A stretch of DNA of 64,000 bases from Tritrichomonas musculus. Lineage: Eukaryota > Parabasalia > Tritrichomonadida > Tritrichomonadidae. The position numbers were made by a program, and so were the translations under genes. Positions 1-12,470 of the stretch are shown piece after piece. The stretch is from NCBI GenBank assembly GCA_039105265.1, contig JAPFFF010000087.1, positions 1 to 64,000 of the forward strand, in the 5' to 3' direction. The number at the start of each line of letters is the position of its first letter. Position 1 is the first letter of the stretch. The notes under the pieces are model-generated. The model saw nothing but the letters and a program-made list of their open reading frames with translations, did no database searches and was not told where the DNA came from.

Positions 1-245
1 AATTATCAGATTAAACTACAACTGCAATTTGAATCATCAGATTAAACTACAACTGCAATTGAACCATTAGATTAAACTACAACTGCAATTTGAACCATTA
101 GATTCAGCTGCAACTGCAATTTGAACCATCAGATTAAACTACAACTTCAATTGAACCATTAGATTCAGCTACAACTGCAATTTGAACCATCAGATTCAGC
201 TACAACTGCAATTTGAACCATCAGATTCAGCTACAACTGCAATTT
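1..245 (+). repeat. Left-edge satellite monomers, no block assigned
   Basis: About eight ordinary monomers, cut by the window start. They include TTATCAG, TCATCAG and CCATTAG forms and one TCAATT ending. The order does not match the start of block A, which would be expected just before position 246. No other sequence is present. Confidence 0.85.
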
Positions 246-1375
246 GAACCATCAGATTAAACTACAACTGCAATTGAACCATTAGATTCAGCTGCAACTT
301 CAATTGAACCATCAGATTAAACTACAACTGCAATTGAACCATCAGATTCAGCTACAACTGCAATTGAACCATCAGATTAAACTACAACTGCAATTTGAAC
401 CATCAGATTCAGCTACAACTGCAATTGAACCATCAGATTAAACTACAACTGCAATTGAATTATCAGATTCAGCTACAACTGCAATTTGAACCATCAGATT
501 AAACTACAACTGCAATTGAACCATCAGATTAAACTACAACTGCAATTGAACCATCAGATTCAGCTGCAACTGCAATTTGAACCATTAGATTAAACTACAA
601 CTGCAGTTGAACCATCAGATTCAGCTACAACTGCAATTTGAACCATCAGATTCAGCTACAACTGCAATTTGAACCATCAGATTAAACTACAACTGCAATT
701 GAACCATCAGATTCAGCTACAACTGCAATTTGAACCATCAGATTCAGCTACAACTGCAATTTGAACCATCAGATTCAGCTACAACTGCAATTTGAACCAT
801 CAGATTAAACTACAACTGCAATTGAACCATTAGATTCAGCTGCAACTTCAATTGAACCATCAGATTAAACTACAACTGCAATTGAACCATCAGATTCAGC
901 TACAACTGCAATTGAACCATCAGATTAAACTACAACTGCAATTTGAACCATCAGATTCAGCTACAACTGCAATTGAACCATCAGATTAAACTACAACTGC
1001 AATTTGAACCATCAGATTCAGCTACAACTGCAATTGAACCATCAGATTAAACTACAACTGCAATTGAACCATCAGATTAAACTACAACTGCAATTGAATT
1101 ATCAGATTCAGCTACAACTGCAATTTGAACCATCAGATTAAACTACAACTGCAATTGAACCATCAGATTAAACTACAACTGCAATTGAACCATCAGATTC
1201 AGCTGCAACTGCAATTTGAACCATTAGATTAAACTACAACTGCAGTTGAACCATTAGATTCAGCTACAACTGCAATTTGAACCATCAGATTCAGCTGCAA
1301 CTGCAATTGAACCATCAGATTAAACTACAACTTCAATTGAACCATTAGATTCAGCTGCAACTGCAATTTGAACCA
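246..1375 (+). repeat. Block A with its first five monomers replaced
   Basis: Reading back from the marker at 1376, the monomer order and length match monomers 6 to 42 of block A, starting exactly at the GAA at 246. Landmarks are the two CCATTAG-CAGCTG-TCAATT monomers near 276-306 and 826-855, and the run of three CAGCTA 31-mers near 700-800. Monomer 32 has CC where other copies have CT. The usual start (marker monomer to monomer 5) is absent, so this is a recombinant copy. Confidence 0.8.
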
Positions 1376-2197
1376 TTAGATTAAGCTACAACTGAAATTG
1401 AACCATTAGATTAAACTACAACTGCAATTGAACCATCAGATTAAACTACAACTGCAATTGAACTATCAGATTAAACTACAACTGCAATTGAACCATCAGA
1501 TTCAGCTGCAACTGCAATTTGAACCATCAGATTAAACTACAACTGCAATTTGAATCATCAGATTAAACTACAACTGCAATTTGAACCATCAGATTAAACT
1601 ACAACTGCAGTTGAATCATCAGATTAAACTACAACTGCAGTTGAACCATTAGATTCAGCTACAACTGCAATTTGAACCATCAGATTCAGCTGCAACTGCA
1701 ATTGAACCATCAGATTAAACTACAACTGCAATTTGAACCATCAGATTAAACTACAACTGCAATTTGAACCATCAGATTCAGCTACAACTGCAATTGAACC
1801 ATCAGATTAAACTACAACTGCAATTTGAATCATCAGATTAAACTACAACTGCAATTTGAATCATCAGATTAAACTACAACTGCAGTTGAATCATCAGATT
1901 AAACTACAACTGCAGTTGAACCATTAGATTCAGCTACAACTGCAATTTGAACCATCAGATTCAGCTGCAACTGCAATTGAACCATCAGATTAAACTACAA
2001 CTGCAATTTGAACCATCAGATTCAGCTACAACTGCAGTTGAATCATCAGATTAAACTACAACTGCAGTTGAACCATTAGATTCAGCTACAACTGCAATTT
2101 GAACCATCAGATTCAGCTGCAACTGCAATTGAACCATCAGATTAAACTACAACTTCAATTGAACCATTAGATTCAGCTGCAACTGCAATTTGAACCA
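1376..2197 (+). repeat. 822-bp block in the irregular left region
   Basis: The length equals that of core block D, but the internal order is not the same: it lacks the CTAAAACT monomer of D and instead carries several CAGTTGAATC junctions. It is bounded by marker monomers and precedes a block A. Confidence 0.75.
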
Positions 2198-3473
2198 TTA
2201 GATTAAGCTACAACTGAAATTGAACCATTAGATTAAACTACAACTGCAATTGAACCATCAGATTAAACTACAACTGCAATTTGAACCATCAGATTAAACT
2301 ACAACTGCAATTGAACCATCAGATTCAGCTGCAACTGCAATTTGAACCATCAGATTAAACTACAACTGCAATTGAACCATTAGATTCAGCTGCAACTTCA
2401 ATTGAACCATCAGATTAAACTACAACTGCAATTGAACCATCAGATTCAGCTACAACTGCAATTGAACCATCAGATTAAACTACAACTGCAATTTGAACCA
2501 TCAGATTCAGCTACAACTGCAATTGAACCATCAGATTAAACTACAACTGCAATTGAATTATCAGATTCAGCTACAACTGCAATTTGAACCATCAGATTAA
2601 ACTACAACTGCAATTGAACCATCAGATTAAACTACAACTGCAATTGAACCATCAGATTCAGCTGCAACTGCAATTTGAACCATTAGATTAAACTACAACT
2701 GCAGTTGAACCATCAGATTCAGCTACAACTGCAATTTGAACCATCAGATTCAGCTACAACTGCAATTTGAACCATCAGATTAAACTACAACTGCAATTGA
2801 ACCATCAGATTCAGCTACAACTGCAATTTGAACCATCAGATTCAGCTACAACTGCAATTTGAACCATCAGATTCAGCTACAACTGCAATTTGAACCATCA
2901 GATTAAACTACAACTGCAATTGAACCATTAGATTCAGCTGCAACTTCAATTGAACCATCAGATTAAACTACAACTGCAATTGAACCATCAGATTCAGCTA
3001 CAACTGCAATTGAACCATCAGATTAAACTACAACTGCAATTTGAACCATCAGATTCAGCTACAACTGCAATTGAACCATCAGATTAAACTACAACTGCAA
3101 TTTGAACCATCAGATTCAGCTACAACTGCAATTGAACTATCAGATTAAACTACAACTGCAATTGAACCATCAGATTAAACTACAACTGCAATTGAATTAT
3201 CAGATTCAGCTACAACTGCAATTTGAACCATCAGATTAAACTACAACTGCAATTGAACCATCAGATTAAACTACAACTGCAATTGAACCATCAGATTCAG
3301 CTGCAACTGCAATTTGAACCATTAGATTAAACTACAACTGCAGTTGAACCATTAGATTCAGCTACAACTGCAATTTGAACCATCAGATTCAGCTGCAACT
3401 GCAATTGAACCATCAGATTAAACTACAACTTCAATTGAACCATTAGATTCAGCTGCAACTGCAATTTGAACCA
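2198..3473 (+). repeat. Block A, 1276 bp
   Basis: It has the same 42-monomer order as the other A blocks, but is 1 bp longer because the third monomer is a 31-mer; monomer 4 is CC instead of CT. It pairs with the A block at 6059 at an offset of 3861 bp. Confidence 0.85.
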
Positions 3474-4204
3474 TTAGATTAAGCTACAACTGAAATTGAA
3501 CCATTAGATTAAACTACAACTGCAATTGAACCATCAGATTAAACTACAACTGCAATTTGAATCATCAGATTAAACTACAACTGCAATTTGAACCATCAGA
3601 TTAAACTACAACTGCAGTTGAATCATCAGATTAAACTACAACTGCAGTTGAACCATTAGATTCAGCTACAACTGCAATTTGAACCATCAGATTCAGCTGC
3701 AACTGCAATTGAACCATCAGATTAAACTACAACTGCAATTTGAACCATCAGATTAAACTACAACTGCAATTTGAACCATCAGATTCAGCTACAACTGCAA
3801 TTGAACCATCAGATTAAACTACAACTGCAATTTGAATCATCAGATTAAACTACAACTGCAATTTGAATCATCAGATTAAACTACAACTGCAGTTGAATCA
3901 TCAGATTAAACTACAACTGCAGTTGAACCATTAGATTCAGCTACAACTGCAATTTGAACCATCAGATTCAGCTGCAACTGCAATTGAACCATCAGATTAA
4001 ACTACAACTGCAATTTGAACCATCAGATTCAGCTACAACTGCAGTTGAATCATCAGATTAAACTACAACTGCAGTTGAACCATTAGATTCAGCTACAACT
4101 GCAATTTGAACCATCAGATTCAGCTGCAACTGCAATTGAACCATCAGATTAAACTACAACTTCAATTGAACCATTAGATTCAGCTGCAACTGCAATTTGA
4201 ACCA
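3474..4204 (+). repeat. Block B variant, 731 bp
   Basis: It occupies the position after A that core block B takes. It is 1 bp shorter because one GCAATTT ending of B is GCAGTT here, near 3610. Confidence 0.75.
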
Positions 4205-5492
4205 TTAGATTAAGCTACAACTGAAATTGAACCATTAGATTAAACTACAACTGCAATTGAACCATCAGATTAAACTACAACTGCAATTGAACTATCAGAT
4301 TAAACTACAACTGCAATTGAACCATCAGATTAAACTACAACTGCAATTTGAATCATCAGATTAAACTACAACTGCAATTTGAACCATCAGATTAAACTAC
4401 AACTGCAATTTGAATCATCAGATTAAACTACAACTGCAATTTGAACCATCAGATTAAACTACAACTGCAGTTGAATCATCAGATTAAACTACAACTGCAG
4501 TTGAACCATTAGATTCAGCTAAAACTGCAATTTGAACCATCAGATTAAACTACAACTGCAGTTGAATCATCAGATTAAACTACAACTGCAATTGAACCAT
4601 CAGATTAAACTACAACTGCAATTTGAATCATCAGATTAAACTACAACTGCAATTGAACCATCAGATTCAGCTGCAACTTCAATTGAACCATCAGATTCAG
4701 CTACAACTGCAATTGAACCATCAGATTAAACTACAACTGCAATTTGAACCATCAGATTCAGCTACAACTGCAATTGAACCATCAGATTAAACTACAACTG
4801 CAATTGAACCATCAGATTAAACTACAACTGCAATTGAATTATCAGATTCAGCTACAACTGCAATTTGAACCATCAGATTAAACTACAACTGCAATTGAAC
4901 CATCAGATTAAACTACAACTGCAATTGAACCATCAGATTCAGCTGCAACTGCAATTTGAACCATTAGATTAAACTACAACTGCAGTTGAACCATTAGATT
5001 CAGCTACAACTGCAATTTGAACCATCAGATTCAGCTGCAACTGCAATTGAACCATCAGATTAAACTACAACTTCAATTGAACCATTAGATTCAGCTGCAA
5101 CTGCAATTTGAACCATTAGATTAAGCTACAACTGAAATTGAACCATTAGATTAAACTACAACTGCAATTGAACCATCAGATTAAACTACAACTGCAATTG
5201 AACTATCAGATTAAACTACAACTGCAATTGAACCATCAGATTCAGCTGCAACTGCAATTTGAACCATCAGATTAAACTACAACTGCAATTTGAATCATCA
5301 GATTAAACTACAACTGCAATTTGAACCATCAGATTAAACTACAACTGCAGTTGAATCATCAGATTAAACTACAACTGCAGTTGAACCATTAGATTCAGCT
5401 AAAACTGCAATTTGAACCATCAGATTCAGCTGCAACTGCAATTGAACCATCAGATTAAACTACAACTGCAATTTGAACCATCAGATTAAACT
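3972..5492 (+). repeat. Internal duplication, copy 1 (partner 9261-10781)
   Basis: At an offset of 5289 bp the markers 4205 and 5116 pair with 9494 and 10405, and the CTAAAACT monomer at 4519 pairs with 9808. The flanks diverge at both ends. The one difference seen is C at 5463 against T at 10752 (CTATAACT). Confidence 0.75.
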
Positions 5493-6058
5493 ACAACTGC
5501 AGTTGAATCATCAGATTAAACTACAACTGCAGTTGAACCATTAGATTCAGCTAAAACTGCAATTTGAACCATCAGATTCAGCTGCAACTGCAATTGAACC
5601 ATCAGATTAAACTACAACTGCAATTTGAACCATCAGATTAAACTACAACTGCAATTTGAACCATCAGATTAAACTACAACTGCAATTGAACCATCAGATT
5701 AAACTACAACTGCAATTTGAATCATCAGATTAAACTACAACTGCAGTTGAATCATCAGATTAAACTACAACTGCAGTTGAACCATTAGATTCAGCTACAA
5801 CTGCAATTTGAACCATCAGATTCAGCTGCAACTGCAATTGAACCATCAGATTAAACTACAACTGCAATTTGAACCATCAGATTCAGCTACAACTGCAGTT
5901 GAATCATCAGATTAAACTACAACTGCAGTTGAACCATTAGATTCAGCTACAACTGCAATTTGAACCATCAGATTCAGCTGCAACTGCAATTGAACCATCA
6001 GATTAAACTACAACTTCAATTGAACCATTAGATTCAGCTGCAACTGCAATTTGAACCA
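5116..6058 (+). repeat. 943-bp irregular block before block A
   Basis: It contains two CTAAAACT monomers about 150 bp apart, near 5400 and 5550, where core blocks have one. This suggests a local duplication of about five monomers. The total is 121 bp longer than block D, about four monomers. Confidence 0.75.
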
Positions 6059-7333
6059 TTAGATTAAGCTACAACTGAAATTGAACCATTAGATTAAACT
6101 ACAACTGCAATTGAACCATCAGATTAAACTACAACTGCAATTGAACTATCAGATTAAACTACAACTGCAATTGAACCATCAGATTCAGCTGCAACTGCAA
6201 TTTGAACCATCAGATTAAACTACAACTGCAATTGAACCATTAGATTCAGCTGCAACTTCAATTGAACCATCAGATTAAACTACAACTGCAATTGAACCAT
6301 CAGATTCAGCTACAACTGCAATTGAACCATCAGATTAAACTACAACTGCAATTTGAACCATCAGATTCAGCTACAACTGCAATTGAACCATCAGATTAAA
6401 CTACAACTGCAATTGAATTATCAGATTCAGCTACAACTGCAATTTGAACCATCAGATTAAACTACAACTGCAATTGAACCATCAGATTAAACTACAACTG
6501 CAATTGAACCATCAGATTCAGCTGCAACTGCAATTTGAACCATTAGATTAAACTACAACTGCAGTTGAACCATCAGATTCAGCTACAACTGCAATTTGAA
6601 CCATCAGATTCAGCTACAACTGCAATTTGAACCATCAGATTAAACTACAACTGCAATTGAACCATCAGATTCAGCTACAACTGCAATTTGAACCATCAGA
6701 TTCAGCTACAACTGCAATTTGAACCATCAGATTCAGCTACAACTGCAATTTGAACCATCAGATTAAACTACAACTGCAATTGAACCATTAGATTCAGCTG
6801 CAACTTCAATTGAACCATCAGATTAAACTACAACTGCAATTGAACCATCAGATTCAGCTACAACTGCAATTGAACCATCAGATTAAACTACAACTGCAAT
6901 TTGAACCATCAGATTCAGCTACAACTGCAATTGAACCATCAGATTAAACTACAACTGCAATTTGAACCATCAGATTCAGCTACAACTGCAATTGAACTAT
7001 CAGATTAAACTACAACTGCAATTGAACCATCAGATTAAACTACAACTGCAATTGAATTATCAGATTCAGCTACAACTGCAATTTGAACCATCAGATTAAA
7101 CTACAACTGCAATTGAACCATCAGATTAAACTACAACTGCAATTGAACCATCAGATTCAGCTGCAACTGCAATTTGAACCATTAGATTAAACTACAACTG
7201 CAGTTGAACCATTAGATTCAGCTACAACTGCAATTTGAACCATCAGATTCAGCTGCAACTGCAATTGAACCATCAGATTAAACTACAACTTCAATTGAAC
7301 CATTAGATTCAGCTGCAACTGCAATTTGAACCA
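6059..7333 (+). repeat. Block A, 1275 bp
   Basis: It has the canonical length, with the CTATCAG monomer in fourth place and the run of three CAGCTA 31-mers near 6670-6760. It is followed by an expanded 852-bp block instead of the 732-bp block B. Confidence 0.88.
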
Positions 7334-8185
7334 TTAGATTAAGCTACAACTGAAATTGAACCATTAGATTAAACTACAACTGCAATTGAACCATCAGATT
7401 AAACTACAACTGCAATTTGAATCATCAGATTAAACTACAACTGCAATTTGAATCATCAGATTAAACTACAACTGCAATTTGAATCATCAGATTAAACTAC
7501 AACTGCAGTTGAACCATTAGATTCAGCTACAACTGCAATTTGAACCATCAGATTCAGCTGCAACTGCAATTGAACCATCAGATTAAACTACAACTGCAAT
7601 TTGAACCATCAGATTAAACTACAACTGCAATTTGAACCATCAGATTCAGCTACAACTGCAATTGAACCATCAGATTAAACTACAACTGCAATTTGAATCA
7701 TCAGATTAAACTACAACTGCAATTTGAATCATCAGATTAAACTACAACTGCAGTTGAATCATCAGATTAAACTACAACTGCAGTTGAACCATTAGATTCA
7801 GCTACAACTGCAATTTGAACCATCAGATTCAGCTGCAACTGCAATTGAACCATCAGATTAAACTACAACTGCAATTTGAATCATCAGATTCAGCTACAAC
7901 TGCAGTTGAATCATCAGATTAAACTACAACTGCAGTTGAACCATTAGATTCAGCTACAACTGCAATTTGAACCATCAGATTCAGCTGCAACTGCAATTGA
8001 ACCATCAGATTAAACTACAACTTCAATTGAACCATCAGATTAAACTACAACTGCAATTGAACTATCAGATTAAACTACAACTGCAATTGAACCATCAGAT
8101 TAAACTACAACTGCAATTGAACCATCAGATTCAGCTGCAACTTCAATTGAACCATTAGATTCAGCTGCAACTGCAATTTGAACCA
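7334..8185 (+). repeat. Block B expanded to 852 bp
   Basis: It is 121 bp longer than the equivalent 3474-4204 block. Extra 30-bp monomers lie near 8020-8150: between a TCAATT monomer and the terminal CCATTAG-CAGCTG monomer there is a run of CCATCAG and CTATCAG monomers not seen there in other copies. All are 30-mers, which leaves one forward frame open for 63 codons (7967-8158). A recombinant TCATCAG-CAGCTA monomer lies at 7878. Confidence 0.78.
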
Positions 8186-9493
8186 TTAGATTAAGCTACA
8201 ACTGAAATTGAACCATTAGATTAAACTACAACTGCAATTGAACCATCAGATTAAACTACAACTGCAATTGAACTATCAGATTAAACTACAACTGCAATTG
8301 AACCATCAGATTCAGCTGCAACTGCAATTTGAACCATCAGATTAAACTACAACTGCAATTTGAATCATCAGATTAAACTACAACTGCAATTTGAACCATC
8401 AGATTAAACTACAACTGCAGTTGAATCATCAGATTAAACTACAACTGCAGTTGAACCATTAGATTCAGCTAAAACTGCAATTTGAACCATCAGATTAAAC
8501 TACAACTGCAGTTGAATCATCAGATTAAACTACAACTGCAATTGAACCATCAGATTAAACTACAACTGCAATTTGAATCATCAGATTAAACTACAACTGC
8601 AATTGAACCATCAGATTCAGCTGCAACTTCAATTGAACCATCAGATTCAGCTACAACTGCAATTTGAACCATCAGATTAAACTACAACTGCAGTTGAATC
8701 ATCAGATTAAACTACAACTGCAGTTGAACTATCAGATTAAACTACAACTGCAATTGAACCATCAGATTAAACTACAACTGCAATTGAATTATCAGATTCA
8801 GCTACAACTGCAATTTGAATCATCAGATTCAGCTACAACTGCAATTTGAACCATTAGATTAAGCTACAACTGAAATTGAACCATTAGATTAAACTACAAC
8901 TGCAATTGAACCATCAGATTAAACTACAACTGCAATTTGAATCATCAGATTAAACTACAACTGCAATTTGAACCATCAGATTAAACTACAACTGCAGTTG
9001 AATCATCAGATTAAACTACAACTGCAGTTGAACCATTAGATTCAGCTACAACTGCAATTTGAACCATCAGATTCAGCTGCAACTGCAATTGAACCATCAG
9101 ATTAAACTACAACTGCAATTTGAACCATCAGATTAAACTACAACTGCAATTTGAACCATCAGATTCAGCTACAACTGCAATTGAACCATCAGATTAAACT
9201 ACAACTGCAATTTGAATCATCAGATTAAACTACAACTGCAATTTGAATCATCAGATTAAACTACAACTGCAATTGAACCATCAGATTAAACTACAACTGC
9301 AATTTGAACCATCAGATTCAGCTACAACTGCAGTTGAATCATCAGATTAAACTACAACTGCAGTTGAACCATTAGATTCAGCTACAACTGCAATTTGAAC
9401 CATCAGATTCAGCTGCAACTGCAATTGAACCATCAGATTAAACTACAACTTCAATTGAACCATTAGATTCAGCTGCAACTGCAATTTGAACCA
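8186..9493 (+). repeat. Two short scrambled blocks (668 and 640 bp)
   Basis: Markers at 8186, 8854 and 9494 are unusually close. The first block carries a TCATCAG-CAGCTA junction monomer at 8817 leading directly into the next marker. The run 8664-8849 again lacks 31-mers and so leaves a 61-codon open frame. Confidence 0.75.
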
Positions 9494-10781
9494 TTAGATT
9501 AAGCTACAACTGAAATTGAACCATTAGATTAAACTACAACTGCAATTGAACCATCAGATTAAACTACAACTGCAATTGAACTATCAGATTAAACTACAAC
9601 TGCAATTGAACCATCAGATTAAACTACAACTGCAATTTGAATCATCAGATTAAACTACAACTGCAATTTGAACCATCAGATTAAACTACAACTGCAATTT
9701 GAATCATCAGATTAAACTACAACTGCAATTTGAACCATCAGATTAAACTACAACTGCAGTTGAATCATCAGATTAAACTACAACTGCAGTTGAACCATTA
9801 GATTCAGCTAAAACTGCAATTTGAACCATCAGATTAAACTACAACTGCAGTTGAATCATCAGATTAAACTACAACTGCAATTGAACCATCAGATTAAACT
9901 ACAACTGCAATTTGAATCATCAGATTAAACTACAACTGCAATTGAACCATCAGATTCAGCTGCAACTTCAATTGAACCATCAGATTCAGCTACAACTGCA
10001 ATTGAACCATCAGATTAAACTACAACTGCAATTTGAACCATCAGATTCAGCTACAACTGCAATTGAACCATCAGATTAAACTACAACTGCAATTGAACCA
10101 TCAGATTAAACTACAACTGCAATTGAATTATCAGATTCAGCTACAACTGCAATTTGAACCATCAGATTAAACTACAACTGCAATTGAACCATCAGATTAA
10201 ACTACAACTGCAATTGAACCATCAGATTCAGCTGCAACTGCAATTTGAACCATTAGATTAAACTACAACTGCAGTTGAACCATTAGATTCAGCTACAACT
10301 GCAATTTGAACCATCAGATTCAGCTGCAACTGCAATTGAACCATCAGATTAAACTACAACTTCAATTGAACCATTAGATTCAGCTGCAACTGCAATTTGA
10401 ACCATTAGATTAAGCTACAACTGAAATTGAACCATTAGATTAAACTACAACTGCAATTGAACCATCAGATTAAACTACAACTGCAATTGAACTATCAGAT
10501 TAAACTACAACTGCAATTGAACCATCAGATTCAGCTGCAACTGCAATTTGAACCATCAGATTAAACTACAACTGCAATTTGAATCATCAGATTAAACTAC
10601 AACTGCAATTTGAACCATCAGATTAAACTACAACTGCAGTTGAATCATCAGATTAAACTACAACTGCAGTTGAACCATTAGATTCAGCTAAAACTGCAAT
10701 TTGAACCATCAGATTCAGCTGCAACTGCAATTGAACCATCAGATTAAACTATAACTGCAATTTGAACCATCAGATTAAACT
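9261..10781 (+). repeat. Internal duplication, copy 2 (partner 3972-5492)
   Basis: It matches 3972-5492 at an offset of 5289 bp across two block markers and a CTAAAACT monomer. It differs by T at 10752, a change that reappears at the equivalent place in later duplicated copies. Confidence 0.75.
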
Positions 10782-11195
10782 ACAACTGCAATTTGAACCA
10801 TCAGATTAAACTACAACTGCAATTGAACCATCAGATTAAACTACAACTGCAATTTGAATCATCAGATTAAACTACAACTGCAGTTGAATCATCAGATTAA
10901 ACTACAACTGCAGTTGAACCATTAGATTCAGCTACAACTGCAATTTGAACCATCAGATTCAGCTGCAACTGCAATTGAACCATCAGATTAAACTACAACT
11001 GCAATTTGAACCATCAGATTCAGCTACAACTGCAGTTGAATCATCAGATTAAACTACAACTGCAGTTGAACCATTAGATTCAGCTACAACTGCAATTTGA
11101 ACCATCAGATTCAGCTGCAACTGCAATTGAACCATCAGATTAAACTACAACTTCAATTGAACCATTAGATTCAGCTGCAACTGCAATTTGAACCA
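10405..11195 (+). repeat. Block D short form, 791 bp, with CTATAACT
   Basis: Twenty-six monomers in the order of block D, minus one 31-mer of the TCATCAG-AAA type. It carries the T at position 20 of one monomer (10752). The same form recurs at 23501 and 34949. Confidence 0.85.
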
Positions 11196-12470
11196 TTAGA
11201 TTAAGCTACAACTGAAATTGAACCATTAGATTAAACTACAACTGCAATTGAACCATCAGATTAAACTACAACTGCAATTGAACTATCAGATTAAACTACA
11301 ACTGCAATTGAACCATCAGATTCAGCTGCAACTGCAATTTGAACCATCAGATTAAACTACAACTGCAATTGAACCATTAGATTCAGCTGCAACTTCAATT
11401 GAACCATCAGATTAAACTACAACTGCAATTGAACCATCAGATTCAGCTACAACTGCAATTGAACCATCAGATTAAACTACAACTGCAATTTGAACCATCA
11501 GATTCAGCTACAACTGCAATTGAACCATCAGATTAAACTACAACTGCAATTGAATTATCAGATTCAGCTACAACTGCAATTTGAACCATCAGATTAAACT
11601 ACAACTGCAATTGAACCATCAGATTAAACTACAACTGCAATTGAACCATCAGATTCAGCTGCAACTGCAATTTGAACCATTAGATTAAACTACAACTGCA
11701 GTTGAACCATCAGATTCAGCTACAACTGCAATTTGAACCATCAGATTCAGCTACAACTGCAATTTGAACCATCAGATTAAACTACAACTGCAATTGAACC
11801 ATCAGATTCAGCTACAACTGCAATTTGAACCATCAGATTCAGCTACAACTGCAATTTGAACCATCAGATTCAGCTACAACTGCAATTTGAACCATCAGAT
11901 TAAACTACAACTGCAATTGAACCATTAGATTCAGCTGCAACTTCAATTGAACCATCAGATTAAACTACAACTGCAATTGAACCATCAGATTCAGCTACAA
12001 CTGCAATTGAACCATCAGATTAAACTACAACTGCAATTTGAACCATCAGATTCAGCTACAACTGCAATTGAACCATCAGATTAAACTACAACTGCAATTT
12101 GAACCATCAGATTCAGCTACAACTGCAATTGAACTATCAGATTAAACTACAACTGCAATTGAACCATCAGATTAAACTACAACTGCAATTGAATTATCAG
12201 ATTCAGCTACAACTGCAATTTGAACCATCAGATTAAACTACAACTGCAATTGAACCATCAGATTAAACTACAACTGCAATTGAACCATCAGATTCAGCTG
12301 CAACTGCAATTTGAACCATTAGATTAAACTACAACTGCAGTTGAACCATTAGATTCAGCTACAACTGCAATTTGAACCATCAGATTCAGCTGCAACTGCA
12401 ATTGAACCATCAGATTAAACTACAACTTCAATTGAACCATTAGATTCAGCTGCAACTGCAATTTGAACCA
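11196..12470 (+). repeat. Block A, 1275 bp (superunit copy 1)
   Basis: Canonical 42-monomer block with the first-marker, CTATCAG fourth monomer, two CCATTAG-CAGCTG-TCAATT monomers and a GCAGTT monomer in the expected places. Confidence 0.88.

Noticed and set aside
7967-8158. 63-codon open frame with a repeated LQLQLNHQIQ pattern
   Set aside because: It begins at TTG, not ATG, and is only the satellite read in its one open frame through consecutive 30-mers. It has no start context and no independent sequence.
8664-8849. 61-codon open frame of the same repeat
   Set aside because: It also starts at TTG and ends soon after a 31-mer shifts the frame. It is satellite read-through with no sign of coding selection.
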